A stretch of 64,000 nucleotides of DNA from a bacterium (GCA_030428205.1 JAUIBK010000013.1:17381-81380), one strand, 5' to 3'. Counted from the first letter of the stretch, positions 33,572-43,616 are shown. Numbers and translations: made by a program. The notes: generated by a model from the sequence alone, not told the origin.

Positions 33572-34603
33572 CTAGTTTTTACGCTTCTCTAATCGTTGCT
33601 TCCACTTCATTTTTGCATAAACACGTAAGTCTTCAACTGAGTCAAACTCGTCAGTGATCTCTATGCCCAAGAGTGTTTCGATAACGTCCTCTAGTGAGAG
33701 CACTCCATCAAAACCACCGTGCTCATCATAGACAGAAAAAATATGTTCGCTTCTTGAAACAAAAAAATCGAGTGCTTTGGAGATACTTGCCGTATCCGCA
33801 ACAGCAAAGAGGTCTGTCTTTAAGTCAGAGAGGAGTTTCTTTCCATTTCCTTTTGTATGCTCTGCAACAATATCGTACCTCATAACAACACCTGTAATAT
33901 GGTCGATATTATTTTGATATACAGGGATTCTTGAAAAACGAAGGGTTGGGTATTTTTCAAGGACCTCTTCGATAGTCAGAGTTTCATCAAGAGCAAAGAC
34001 GACAGTTCGGGGAGTCATGACATCATTAACCTGAATCTGTCGAAGGTGGAGGAGGTTTCGAATAATTAGTGCTTCGTCTTCTGAGAGAGTTCCCTCCTGC
34101 TTTCCGATCTCAGCCGTGTAGACAACTTCTTCTCTGGTAATGGCAGCGATGTGTGAGCCTGAGCCAATTCTTCGTGCTATGATATTACAAAGAAAGACAA
34201 AGGGGTAAGTGATGTATATAAATGCTCTGATGCCGTAGGTAGTTGCTGGGGCAAACATTCGGGGATAGGTTGCTCCGAGAGTCTTTGGAATAATTTCAGA
34301 AACAAAGAGAATGAGCAGGGTAAGGATAGCAGAAGCGATAGCGACGTATTGATCTCCGTAGATCCTTAAAACCTCAGCACCAACCCCGGTAGCACCAACA
34401 GTATGAGCAATTGTGTTGAGCGTAAGAATCGCCGCTAGACTATCATCAACCTTCGTCTTGAGATTTGCGAGCGACTTTCCCCACCTGGAGTTTCCCTCTG
34501 CCACTGAGGCAACATATGCAGGAGAAAGGCTAAGGATAACAGCCTCAAACAGTGAGCAGAGAAACGAAACTCCAATAGAGAGAAAGAGGTAAAAGAGTAG
34601 CAT
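33572..34603 (-). CDS. CNNM/DUF21 membrane protein with CBS pair
   Basis: 343 residues from the ATG at 34601-34603; a TTG 63 bases upstream is an alternative. It has a CNNM transmembrane domain of about 4 spans (residues 1-170; ILFVSEIIPKTLGATYP is the signature), then GTLSEDEALIIRNLLHLRQIQVNDVMTPRT and two CBS motifs (FSRIPVYQNNIDHITGVV; FSVYDEHGGFDGVLSLEDVIETLLG). The family includes Mg/Co efflux proteins and haemolysin-C-like proteins. The C-terminal CorC domain is missing, so this is the short form. Confidence 0.85.
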   Translation of the reverse strand: MLLFYLFLSIGVSFLCSLFEAVILSLSPAYVASVAEGNSRWGKSLANLKTKVDDSLAAILTLNTIAHTVGATGVGAEVLRIYGDQYVAIASAILTLLILFVSEIIPKTLGATYPRMFAPATTYGIRAFIYITYPFVFLCNIIARRIGSGSHIAAITREEVVYTAEIGKQEGTLSEDEALIIRNLLHLRQIQVNDVMTPRTVVFALDETLTIEEVLEKYPTLRFSRIPVYQNNIDHITGVVMRYDIVAEHTKGNGKKLLSDLKTDLFAVADTASISKALDFFVSRSEHIFSVYDEHGGFDGVLSLEDVIETLLGIEITDEFDSVEDLRVYAKMKWKQRLEKRKN

Positions 34604-34679
34604 CGATAAAAACCCATCCCAGAAAGTGTTTCCTCCTATAGCATCAAGTCTCTGTCGATTGAGCAAGAGCTAATAGAGC

Positions 34680-37600
34680 TCATCCCCCATCTTTTGTTAG
34701 CAAAGGAACTTCTTCTGCGGGAGGTCTAACTTGGTGCCATCCGCCACTGTGAGATGGAGGCAGGGGCGATTGGGTTGAAAGCACAACCTGTCTCTCATAC
34801 CCCCACCTGTAGGAGATATCATCACCTCGGCCCCGGTAACTTCCGACTCTCAAGGTATAGATTCCAGGACGGTCGATAGTAAGGCGGCCAGAAGTCTGAT
34901 CCGCTCCAAGGAATATCTCCCGATCGTAGTGGTGATAAAACATATGGGTGGCTTGAATGATATAGCCGTCACCACTGTTATTGTTTGCAGGAGGATCCCA
35001 TTTAATCCCGAACGTGTTTACGGTGTTTTGTATATCTGACTTTACTATTGCTTGAACATTACTTGGTGGTGACCACCCGCCATAACGGGCTGTACGTTCA
35101 AAGTTTGATTGTGTTGCGCTCCAACTTCCAGGGGAAGAGGAACCAGGTTCTACCTCCCAGCGGTAAACGTTCGAGCGAGCAAGGGTGTCGAGCATCGGAT
35201 TTCCACCAAATTCTATTGGAAATCTGCGAACATTACGATGCGTCCCTCCTGATGTCGCGTATAGCTCATACTCACCGTCTTCATCAAGATCGAGCACGGC
35301 GATATCCACCCGAGGTGACTCTTCGATATATTTTGGATAACCCTCAAGTTCTTGAGCCGTTGTGCCATCAAGAGCATTTACTCGAGAAAAGTAGCAAACA
35401 GGGCCAGGATTTCTGAAGTCCTTAAATTCTCTTTGAATCACTTCGTTGTCTGAAAAGAGCACGTCTTCAACGCCGTCTCCACTTATGTCAGCAAGCTTGG
35501 CCCCGAGAACTTCACGAAAACCAGCGAGGGGATGGCTCCAGAGCTGGTTCCCGTTACTTTGAAAGGTGGTGATAGAAGAATCAGGCGCATTGGTTGCTCG
35601 TGAGGCAACAATTTCTAGTGCACCATCACCGTTAATATCCCCAATTGCTGCTGTCGTATCAGAGCCAAGGTATCCGGGTAGGATTTGCGGCCAACCAGCG
35701 CCGTCATCTTCAGAGTAGGCCTCTCTGGTAACTGTATCGAGTACAGAAAGATAGGTTTGTGCAGAAATAACAAGCTCATCTATACCATCATTGTTAAAAT
35801 CTGCAGCACTGAGGTGTGGATTAGAGAGAATCGAGATTTCTTCCATGAGCAAAGGCCAGTGCTCATTGAGAGGAGTCCCGTCAATGTTTAAGATTTCAAG
35901 CTGTTCATATACGGTTATCCCTTCTTCCCCTCGCGCACTTCTTGAGAAAGCAATTTCGAGCTCAGGATCTTGATCGAAGTTCCCAACTACTGGGAGAGGC
36001 ATATAACGGGGATCGTCAAGGCTTTCTACTGCCACAGGCCACCCAGGAAGAGGATTGAGATGAGCGTCCGTAAGATAAAGAAGCGCATGGTTCTCTCTTG
36101 GGTAAGGTGGAGTCGGCGTAGAGCTACGTATGATAAAGAAAAGTTCTTTTTCTCCATCGTGATTGAGATCTGTTTGTATCGAAAATCCAGATTTCGTCGG
36201 CACGGAATCAGGAGGACTAACAGAGAAGATCGAAGAGTAATCATTTGATACCGAAGCTTTCATGTATTCTGATCCATCGGCGGGATAGAGAGAGAAACTT
36301 TCACGAAATGTCATGCCAATAGGCTCTTCAAAGAGATCGCCCGTCTGAAGCGAATAAATGTTTCCGTGTGTTGTTGAGCTTATAGGAATGCTCCAGTTCG
36401 TACTTCCGTCTGCACGGAGTCGATTGATACGGGTAATCTTATTCTCACCATCTTGATCGAGATCAAGAAATTGTAGCTCCCGTTGAGCTTGAGCTGAGAG
36501 ATGCTGTGTTGCGTGAAGGATGGCATATCGTGTTGGGATGTCATACTGGTTGCCGGACTCATCTTCAATATGTTGCCGAGTAAACTGAGTGGGAGAATCC
36601 CAACTCATTGAAGGATCGACTCTCAGTATGCCTATCTCACGACCTGCAATGGGAGTTGGGCTACCATTATTTTCAAAGATTGCGACTTGAAAGGCGTAGA
36701 AGTCAGTCTCAAACCCTTCAGGCGTATTGAGAGTGCCAAGGAGTCCGCCCTCAACTGATTGAGTTCCATCATTTTCGAGTGTAATACCTTCTTCGTTCCA
36801 CTCTTGTTCGTGCTCTTGTTTATATTGAATTCGGTAGTAGGTGTTTTCTGGTAAGATTACTCGGCCAACAAACTCAAGATGGTTGCTCGCAAAGTCACAC
36901 CCGACGGGAGACGCAATTTTCAAATTATGAACGGAAAATGTAATGGCATCTTGTGCCAGGACCGTTTCTTCATCCTCAGCGAGGAGTTCAAGTTTTGCGA
37001 CAAAAAGTCCATCCCAAAGTAAGGGTTTCGAAATGGACGTTGATTCAAACGTGCGAAACTCTAGTTCGTGGGTCGCAATACTGCCTTCATCAAGAATAGT
37101 CCAGCGAACCGGATCGTCAATGTCATTCCCATATCGGGAAGTAGCAAAACCCATACGACCGTAAGAGAGGCGGTAGTGTAGGCTCTCTGCTGGCGTGTCT
37201 GAATGTTGACCGATGGTGACCTCAAACCTAACTTCCTGATCTTCGTCTACGGACTTTTTGAGGATGGCAAGATGTGGGCGTTGCTGATCTCCTGGGAAAA
37301 GGTTGGCACGACCAAATCCCTGACTGATCATATTTGTTGGAATCTCTCTTGTGTCGGTCGACGAAAGATCGATAGCATTTCTTCGGATAGCGTACTTTAA
37401 CTCAAGTGGGCTGAGTTCAGGATATTGTTGTTTAAGGATCGCAACCATTCCGGCGACTTGTGGTGCAGAGAGAGAGGTGCCATTTGCTGCCATATGCATC
37501 CCATCTTCTGCGCAAGAAAAAACGAATGGAAGTGATTCTACGTTCTCTAGATAATACCCTGTTCCAGCTGAGCAGACCGAAGAGGCTTGGTACACCGTCA

Positions 37601-38867
37601 TTGAACCATCAGGCTCTTCGAATCCACCAGGTGCAAGTACATCGGGTTTTATTTCACCAGTCAGTAGTGGACCAGAGACAGAAAAGAAAGAGCGCGCGTC
37701 ATTTTTATCGCTTGAGCCGACCGTTATCGCCTTTCGAGAGGAGGCAGGAGCAGGAAGCTTGTAATAGTGAGATGCACCATAAAAGTTATTTCCAGATGCT
37801 GCTATAACGACAACTCCAGAATCAACCAATCTGTCTGCCACGATAGAAAGAACAGCGTTGGGGTCGCTGCGTGTATTTTCTGTGCCGAGAGAGAGGTTGA
37901 CGATATCAAGTGGATCGGTAAAGGGGGGTGCTCCATTTGGCACGAGAGCGTGTTCCATGGCTTGGATGATTCGCGCTTGCGATTGTTCGAATGTGGCATT
38001 GTCGCTGATTGGATCCAGCACTCGATAGGCATAGAGTGTTGAGCCAGGTGCAATGCCTGAGTAGGTAGGGTTATTCGATCCTATGCTTGCAGCAACAGAT
38101 GTTCCGTGCCCGAATGTATCAAATGGGTCTGGATCATTGTCCACGAAGTCGTAGCCACCTTGAATTTGGCAGTTAGGTCCGATAGCGTCACATCCTCCAT
38201 GAAAATCCGGGTGTGTGTAGTCGATGCCAGAATCGATTACTCCAATCCGTATCCCTGTCCCATCAAGTCCAAATGGTTGCAGTTCCCACATTGGGGGTGC
38301 GCCTACGAGTGGAACAGTCTCAGAGAGAAAGAGCTCCACACGAGACAAGAGCGTTGTATTTCTGACGCTGGGTTGCTCAAGAAGGAGATCTGCTTCTTGC
38401 TTTGTTCCCCAAAAAGCAAAACCATTTAAGAGGATATGATAGTTTGCAATGACTTTCTGATCGAAATCAGAAATATGTTGGCCAAGTTGTTCTAGTTGGC
38501 TTGGGCGTTCAGCGATGAGAGTGTTGTACTGTTGCGTGGCAAGCTCGATTGTAGCTGGGGTGCGTATGCCTCCAGAGAAAACTAAAGCTGGAGCTGGTGC
38601 CTGGAGTTCAACAAGAAAGAGAGCTTCTTGGTTTTCGGGAAGACTTGGCTCCTGAAACATTTCCTCAAATGGAATATTCTCGAATTCGTTTGTTGTGTAG
38701 TTCAAACGCTTTCTTATGAGCTCTTGTGAGCTAGGAGTTTCTTCAAGAAGTGAATAGTCATCAGCGATTCCATATGAACTTGGGAAGAGTATTGTGCTCG
38801 ACAGCAAAAGGCTCAAATGGAAGAGGTAGGACATAAGGCATGCTTTGACGTAGGTGATGGGCTTCAT
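34680..38867 (-). CDS. Subtilisin-like S8 peptidase with FG-GAP-like repeats
   Basis: 1395 residues with a signal peptide (about 1-33). The catalytic triad is visible: Asp212 in IGVIDSGIDYTHPDFHG, His254 in DTFGHGTSVAAS and Ser465 in ANGTSLSAPQVAGM, with the oxyanion Asn360 in ASGNN. The C-terminal half has FG-GAP/VCBS-like calcium loops (DLNHDGEKELF, DFNNDGIDELVI, DINGDGALEIVAS, DISGDGVEDVLF, DLDEDGEYELY), then a fibronectin-like region. Secreted or surface-bound peptidase. It follows the sorting-domain protein gene by 11 bases, probably one operon. Confidence 0.93.
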   Translation of the reverse strand: MKPITYVKACLMSYLFHLSLLLSSTILFPSSYGIADDYSLLEETPSSQELIRKRLNYTTNEFENIPFEEMFQEPSLPENQEALFLVELQAPAPALVFSGGIRTPATIELATQQYNTLIAERPSQLEQLGQHISDFDQKVIANYHILLNGFAFWGTKQEADLLLEQPSVRNTTLLSRVELFLSETVPLVGAPPMWELQPFGLDGTGIRIGVIDSGIDYTHPDFHGGCDAIGPNCQIQGGYDFVDNDPDPFDTFGHGTSVAASIGSNNPTYSGIAPGSTLYAYRVLDPISDNATFEQSQARIIQAMEHALVPNGAPPFTDPLDIVNLSLGTENTRSDPNAVLSIVADRLVDSGVVVIAASGNNFYGASHYYKLPAPASSRKAITVGSSDKNDARSFFSVSGPLLTGEIKPDVLAPGGFEEPDGSMTVYQASSVCSAGTGYYLENVESLPFVFSCAEDGMHMAANGTSLSAPQVAGMVAILKQQYPELSPLELKYAIRRNAIDLSSTDTREIPTNMISQGFGRANLFPGDQQRPHLAILKKSVDEDQEVRFEVTIGQHSDTPAESLHYRLSYGRMGFATSRYGNDIDDPVRWTILDEGSIATHELEFRTFESTSISKPLLWDGLFVAKLELLAEDEETVLAQDAITFSVHNLKIASPVGCDFASNHLEFVGRVILPENTYYRIQYKQEHEQEWNEEGITLENDGTQSVEGGLLGTLNTPEGFETDFYAFQVAIFENNGSPTPIAGREIGILRVDPSMSWDSPTQFTRQHIEDESGNQYDIPTRYAILHATQHLSAQAQRELQFLDLDQDGENKITRINRLRADGSTNWSIPISSTTHGNIYSLQTGDLFEEPIGMTFRESFSLYPADGSEYMKASVSNDYSSIFSVSPPDSVPTKSGFSIQTDLNHDGEKELFFIIRSSTPTPPYPRENHALLYLTDAHLNPLPGWPVAVESLDDPRYMPLPVVGNFDQDPELEIAFSRSARGEEGITVYEQLEILNIDGTPLNEHWPLLMEEISILSNPHLSAADFNNDGIDELVISAQTYLSVLDTVTREAYSEDDGAGWPQILPGYLGSDTTAAIGDINGDGALEIVASRATNAPDSSITTFQSNGNQLWSHPLAGFREVLGAKLADISGDGVEDVLFSDNEVIQREFKDFRNPGPVCYFSRVNALDGTTAQELEGYPKYIEESPRVDIAVLDLDEDGEYELYATSGGTHRNVRRFPIEFGGNPMLDTLARSNVYRWEVEPGSSSPGSWSATQSNFERTARYGGWSPPSNVQAIVKSDIQNTVNTFGIKWDPPANNNSGDGYIIQATHMFYHHYDREIFLGADQTSGRLTIDRPGIYTLRVGSYRGRGDDISYRWGYERQVVLSTQSPLPPSHSGGWHQVRPPAEEVPLLTKDGG

Positions 38868-38878
38868 ATGATGTGTCC

Positions 38879-39805
38879 TTATCGAAGTAATACAACTCGT
38901 TCGGTATGAACCTCTTGTGCCTGCCCAGTGCTAAAAGCGAATCGAGCAAAATAACTACCAGAGGCAAGGTTTTCAGCGTGAAATGGGATAGAATGCCTCC
39001 CAGCCGGGAGATGAGCATAGTTCGTTTCGTAAACGAGTTCTCCATTGAGGGTGTAGAGCGATAAGTCTAAAGAACGAATAGCTGGAAGTGTAAAAGTAAA
39101 CTGCGTGCTTGGATTAAATGGATTTGGATAAACAGAAAAAGTCTGAAAATACTCTGGTTGATGTCTGTATGTGCCAGGATCTATTAAAGTCTCTTCACAT
39201 GTTGAATCGGGGCTTACGCACATCGACTCAACGAGATTGCAAACAAACCCCTCAACGTCTTGTCCATCAGTCACCGGATTAAATGGAATAACGGTGTAGA
39301 ATTCTTGTTGTGCATATAATAATTGATTCGGTGTTAGGGGGTTTGTTTGTATGTTGTATATGCCGTAATTCGGATCATTGAGTTCAGCCGCGTTATATTC
39401 TTGGTTGATAATGATATCAAGAATGAATGGCTCACCTATACTTATTGGCGGCTCAAAATAGCCAGGAATAAAAATCGTCCAACCTTGATCGAGTAAGAGA
39501 TTGACGATGTCATCCATTGGTCCATCAAGCGTATGCTGTAAGTTGTCATCTTTTCGAATGACATCTAGGGTGTCTGGGATGACCATGTCCGATTGAGAGG
39601 GGTGAGGTAGTTCTCCTGCAGTTGCCTGCATAAGTGAGCAAAGGAGTGAAGCCGTAACCAGACGAGAAGCCATGTGCAGTGGTGTTAATCCACTCGTATG
39701 TGATGTCGCCGGTAATGTGAGAGAATCAAAATTGTCTGCGCTATGAGATGGTGCGTTTGTGGAAGCGCCCGAGATCTTAGGGGGATCTAGCTTTAGGGAT
39801 GTCAT
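38879..39805 (-). CDS. Exported protein with T9SS-like/FlgD-Ig-like C-terminal domain
   Basis: 308 residues from the ATG at 39803-39805, which has an AGGAGG seven bases upstream. A hydrophobic signal lies at about 44-62 (MASRLVTASLLCSLMQATA), giving an unusually long n-region. The last 80 residues, from VYPNPFNPSTQFTFTLP through LPAGRHSIPFHAENLASGSYFARF, match the sorting domain common in type IX-secreted and related proteins. The middle is unassigned with four Cys. First gene of the subtilase operon. No type IX machinery is in the window. Confidence 0.75.
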   Translation of the reverse strand: MTSLKLDPPKISGASTNAPSHSADNFDSLTLPATSHTSGLTPLHMASRLVTASLLCSLMQATAGELPHPSQSDMVIPDTLDVIRKDDNLQHTLDGPMDDIVNLLLDQGWTIFIPGYFEPPISIGEPFILDIIINQEYNAAELNDPNYGIYNIQTNPLTPNQLLYAQQEFYTVIPFNPVTDGQDVEGFVCNLVESMCVSPDSTCEETLIDPGTYRHQPEYFQTFSVYPNPFNPSTQFTFTLPAIRSLDLSLYTLNGELVYETNYAHLPAGRHSIPFHAENLASGSYFARFAFSTGQAQEVHTERVVLLR

Positions 39806-39958
39806 ATCGTGCCTCCTGTCCCTACGCACAATTTGTGCATTATAAGTAGTTGGCTGTGCTAGTCAAGAAGATTAGCGTAATAGACCTAGGGTTCGGTATT
39901 GGTAGTGTTTTTTGTGCACGGTTGTTCTTTCTTACGTGTGCTTTTGCTGAAGATAAAT

Positions 39959-40561
39959 ATGATCAACCGACCTAAAGTCCTCTCTCGAGCTTTCTTGTGT
40001 GCTTATGAAGCCAGTCGTTCTCTGACAGTAATTGCTGTTCTTGTTGTTGTGCTTCTTTGTCCGTTAAAGGAGACTCGTGCTGAGTCTGGATTTGAAGTGG
40101 CGCCTGAGTGGATTAGTTGGAAGACACCTGAAGATTGGCATAGTGCAGCTTATCTTATGAGTACAGAAGCTGGATTTTGGATGCCTTTTGAGATGAATCT
40201 GGAATATTTTAGCTGTGCTCCGTGGCTTTTTGTTCCCCCTATGATTTGGATTGACCGTTTTTCTAACCCGCACTCTGGCTTCAATAATCACCTCCTCCTT
40301 CCTCATACCTTTTTTATGATTGATGTACGTTGGGATTCACCTGAGGCTTTAAACCTTCGATTCTCCCACTTTGAAGATCTTCAAGAGTGTTTTCCGGAGA
40401 GGGATTTTCATTTAGAGCTCTTTACAGGGGCGCGTTATCCTCGGAGTTGGGCATTGGATGTTCTGCGCGAAATTTGTCCTGATTGTCCATTAGTTTCTTC
40501 TCGAAGCGCGACATCGAAACTTCCATCTGACCAGGGATGGGAGCTTAGTGGTGGTCGTTAA
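39959..40561 (+). CDS. Hypothetical exported protein
   Basis: 200 residues from the ATG at 39959; a longer frame starts at 39899. A hydrophobic segment at about 22-36 (LTVIAVLVVVLLCPL) followed by KETRAESG suggests a signal peptide. The mature part is rich in Trp, Phe and Pro (SWKTPEDWHS, CAPWLFVPPMIWIDRF) with no recognised motif. The 3' end overlaps the convergent SGNH gene by 17 bases. Confidence 0.5.
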   Translation: MINRPKVLSRAFLCAYEASRSLTVIAVLVVVLLCPLKETRAESGFEVAPEWISWKTPEDWHSAAYLMSTEAGFWMPFEMNLEYFSCAPWLFVPPMIWIDRFSNPHSGFNNHLLLPHTFFMIDVRWDSPEALNLRFSHFEDLQECFPERDFHLELFTGARYPRSWALDVLREICPDCPLVSSRSATSKLPSDQGWELSGGR

Positions 40562-41831
40562 CCAACGGAAGGTGTTGTAGCCGCCCAAGGGAAGTTGGGA
40601 CAGCATTTTCTTTCTTGAGCCCAGTTTTTTTAAGTGCAATTTCGCTGCGATAAAGCGTTCTCTTGCCTTCTCGTACCTGAAAAAACCAGATTTTATCACC
40701 TACCGTCGTTTGATAAAGCCCTGAAGCAAGGGAGTATATTCTCTCCTTGATAGCATCATGAGCAATATCAGAGATGATGGAATATCCGTGAGCAAGTGGA
40801 TGCCCATCTTTATCTGATCGATACGTCAGGATGTGTTGAGACAGTGCTTCCCTGAGTGTAGAAAGAGTTGAATGTACCTCGATTGAGGAAAGAGATTTTC
40901 CTTGAGAAAGTAGGGTGTCGTGTATCTCTTGTTCTTGTTTCCAGAGCTCATCAAAGTCTTTGTGGAGAGATTCGTTGTGTTCCTCAATCAGTTGTTTATA
41001 CACAAGCTCTTTTGTGGGGATAAGTAAGAAAATAGTTGGGGTTTTTGTAGCTTGAGCTTTGAGTGAGATCTGTTTCATACACTCAATGATGAGTCGCATA
41101 CCTTCTTCGTTTGCTCGATTTCTTTGATCGAGTGCGCGTAGCCGACCAGCAGGAGTAAAGATCATGGAATCATTGTCGCTAATGTTTAAGCTGAGAAGTT
41201 CGGACTCAGGAAAAGGAAACGGAGTTGTAGGAGCGTCGCTCAGTGAGAGATCTTTCTTTCGGAGTTTTGCCCAGTATGAGTGGCTATAAACGACACGAAA
41301 GGCCTCAAGGATATCGTTTCCAAGATAGATACCAATGACCACTGCTTGAGGTTGAAGGGTGAGGGCCTTTTCATATATGGCAAGATACTGAGGGGGGGAC
41401 CAGCCGCCGATGGCCATGCTGTAAACTTTTTTGCCTCCGAGCTTTTGCGAGAGCCTTTGTGGCCAACTTTCATTGTGGATGACATTTATGCCGTATGTCT
41501 GGCTGTCACCTATAGTGACTACATCTGCCACATTAGGAATCGAGGTGTTCCGAAATCCTAAGATATCGTGTGGCCCGAGTGAGCCGAGCTCAGGAAACAG
41601 CGGCTTGCCTCGAACGTTTGTGACTGGATCTTTAAGAATAAGCTCAGGCGACACGTAGTCTTTTGTTCGAAAGACCCCTTCATAAAATGGAGGAAGTTTT
41701 TTATCGAGTTGAACAACATTGAGGTCTTGGGGGCGTCCAAAAAGCTGTGGGAAAAAGAAGGAGAGGATGAATGCCGCAACCGCACACGAGATGAGAGTTG
41801 AGAGAGAAAGAAGAAGATACTCGCGTTTCAC
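40545..41831 (-). CDS. Membrane-anchored SGNH-hydrolase-fold protein
   Basis: 428 residues; GTG start. One N-terminal span (LLSLSTLISCAVAAFILSFFF). The SGNH blocks are present: VVTIGDSQTYGINV (block I, Ser), SMAIGGWSP (block II, Gly), IYLGNDILE (block III, Asn) and DKDGHPLAHGYS (block V, Asp-x2-His). It resembles AlgJ/AlgX-like O-acetylation enzymes or lysophospholipase-type esterases acting in the periplasm. The substrate is not readable. Precedes nothing obvious on its strand except the adjacent EamA gene. Confidence 0.75.
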   Translation of the reverse strand: MKREYLLLSLSTLISCAVAAFILSFFFPQLFGRPQDLNVVQLDKKLPPFYEGVFRTKDYVSPELILKDPVTNVRGKPLFPELGSLGPHDILGFRNTSIPNVADVVTIGDSQTYGINVIHNESWPQRLSQKLGGKKVYSMAIGGWSPPQYLAIYEKALTLQPQAVVIGIYLGNDILEAFRVVYSHSYWAKLRKKDLSLSDAPTTPFPFPESELLSLNISDNDSMIFTPAGRLRALDQRNRANEEGMRLIIECMKQISLKAQATKTPTIFLLIPTKELVYKQLIEEHNESLHKDFDELWKQEQEIHDTLLSQGKSLSSIEVHSTLSTLREALSQHILTYRSDKDGHPLAHGYSIISDIAHDAIKERIYSLASGLYQTTVGDKIWFFQVREGKRTLYRSEIALKKTGLKKENAVPTSLGRLQHLPLVNDHH

Positions 41832-41855
41832 AAGAGAAGGAGAAGGAAAATAGAC

Positions 41856-42803
41856 CTATTTATGTATCTTCTCTGTTGCTGAGGAGGCAGGCAAGGATTT
41901 TTTCTTTGATACCACGAGGTAAACACCAAGAACACAGATAGTTGCAGGGAGAAGAGATACGACTGATACCCCCTCAGGAGGAAGAGCATTTGGAAGATAC
42001 GCTTTTAAGAGAAGTAAGAGTATGAGAGTCAGTAGAGGGCTGGTGCAGGTGAGAACTGTAAGGTGAGTCAGAGGAATCTCAGTAGACATTGCTTTTGAAA
42101 AGAAGCTGTATCCTGTGACGGTAAGAAGAGCGAGGATGCCGGTAGAAGTAAGAGCGAGAGGGGAGGCATTGAGAAATTGAGACGGCGCGGTAAAAAATGA
42201 GGTTAGGATGGCAGCAATCGCAAACATAATGAGAAGGAATTCGCTTCCAAGATTCTCTCGAGAAGCGTGGCGTTGAAGGAAGCCGTAGACAGCCCATACC
42301 GAGGCTGAACTAAGGAGTAATAGCACAGCGGGCATCTCAACATCACCAAATGACCATCCGTAGAGTGAAAGGGTAAAGGTTGCCACCCCAATGAACGCAC
42401 AAATGACACCGAAGAGCTGGAGGGGAGAGAGCCGTTCACGAAAAAAGAACAATCCTATGAGTGCTAAGAAGACAGATCCTAGGTTGATAAGGACCCGTCC
42501 TAGGGCAGGCCCACTCCAAGCTATTCCCTCAACGTAAGACCAGTAGTGATAGGTGAAGAGAAAGCCCGCAAAGAGAGCTGGCTTCATGGCTTGCTTGATG
42601 CGTGATTTCCATTCAGGCTTTGCTCGAGAAAGAAGAAAGAGCCCGATGGTGCCACCTACGAGGCGCATAAAGGAGATATTGGCAGAGGAGAGTTCAAGAG
42701 AGGCCGGTTTAATTAATATCGGAATAAATGCCCAAGATATTGAGGTAAGGGCAGCAAAGAGTACGCCTGTTTGGTAAGAGGTGCTTTTGTCGAGGGGGGG
42801 CAT
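41856..42803 (-). CDS. EamA/DMT-family transporter
   Basis: 315 residues with ten membrane segments in two EamA repeats (FAALTSISWAFIPILIKPA; SASVWAVYGFLQRHA starts the second). Drug/metabolite permease of unknown substrate. The start is 58 bp beyond the long hairpin at 42861 that ends the upstream sigma-factor transcript. Confidence 0.85.
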   Translation of the reverse strand: MPPLDKSTSYQTGVLFAALTSISWAFIPILIKPASLELSSANISFMRLVGGTIGLFLLSRAKPEWKSRIKQAMKPALFAGFLFTYHYWSYVEGIAWSGPALGRVLINLGSVFLALIGLFFFRERLSPLQLFGVICAFIGVATFTLSLYGWSFGDVEMPAVLLLLSSASVWAVYGFLQRHASRENLGSEFLLIMFAIAAILTSFFTAPSQFLNASPLALTSTGILALLTVTGYSFFSKAMSTEIPLTHLTVLTCTSPLLTLILLLLLKAYLPNALPPEGVSVVSLLPATICVLGVYLVVSKKKSLPASSATEKIHK

Positions 42804-42860
42804 AGACGATAGCGTAGACTATCTTGGAGTGTCTTGATATCCCTTATCCAATATCTCTTA

Positions 42861-42928
42861 CTCTTGCACTTCATCTTGCTCTTGCTCTGTTGATTTGTTT
42901 AGAGCAAGAGCAAGATGAAGTGTAAGAG
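42861..42928 (-). terminator. 28-bp stem inverted repeat
   Basis: The arms 42861-42888 and 42901-42928 match at 27 of 28 positions around a 12-base loop GTTGATTTGTTT. They consist largely of CTCTTG/CAAGAG units. The position after the sigma-factor stop and before the EamA start suggests a terminator. The length is unusual. Confidence 0.65.
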
Positions 42929-42962
42929 CAAGGGACTTGTTGCTTATACGAAGAGTGTTGGT

Positions 42963-43616
42963 TTATGCCGCATATTGCATACAAGCTGTCCGAGCAAATG
43001 GATTCATTCCGTAGTGGATTTGATCTTGGCTGCGGTAATCTTCGTAGTAGCGTTGAAGCTTTTTACGGAGCATGAGCCGAGATCGGTGGAGCCGTGACTT
43101 CACCGCTGGAACAGAGAGGTTTAAGACTTCACCGACTTCTTGGTTTGAAAGTCCGTCAACATCACGAAGGATGAAGATCTTTTTGTATTCTTCTGGGAGT
43201 TTTCCTACAGCTTCTTCTAGCTCCCGTCGGAGTTCGTGGCGAGAGCTCATGTAGTTGATGTCACATGTGTCACTTCTGTCTGTAAGCCAGCCGTTGTCAC
43301 GTGAACCCTGGTTTACATCATCAATTGAGATAGCGCTGTGCTTCTTACGTTGACGAAGTTTCATGAACGAGGTGTTGGCTGTGATACGGTAGAGCCAACT
43401 CGAGAAAGCCGACTTTCCCTGGAAAGTGCCAATCTTTGTATGAACCGTGATAAACACGTCCTGGAGGATCTCTTCGGTGTCGGATTCGTTGCGAGTGATG
43501 CGGAGTGCAAGACGGTGAACTTTTTCTGTATACCGACGAACAAGTTCTACGTATGCAGCTTCTTCCCCACCTTTGAATGCCTCAACGAGTTCTTTATCTT
43601 TCCGAGTATCTTCCAT
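42963..43616 (-). CDS. RNA polymerase sigma factor, sigma-70 family (ECF-like)
   Basis: 217 residues from the ATG at 43614-43616, which has GAGG upstream; a TTG three codons earlier is less likely. Region 2 is EAAYVELVRRYTEKVHRLALRITRNESDTEEILQDVFITVH with SAFSSWLYRITANTSFMKLRQRKK. Region 4 is LPEEYKKIFILRDVDGLSNQEVGEVLNLSVPAVKSRLHRSRLMLRKKL. A linker of about 40 residues separates them. No anti-sigma gene is adjacent. The gap to yggX contains its promoter region. Confidence 0.92.
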   Translation of the reverse strand: MEDTRKDKELVEAFKGGEEAAYVELVRRYTEKVHRLALRITRNESDTEEILQDVFITVHTKIGTFQGKSAFSSWLYRITANTSFMKLRQRKKHSAISIDDVNQGSRDNGWLTDRSDTCDINYMSSRHELRRELEEAVGKLPEEYKKIFILRDVDGLSNQEVGEVLNLSVPAVKSRLHRSRLMLRKKLQRYYEDYRSQDQIHYGMNPFARTACMQYAA

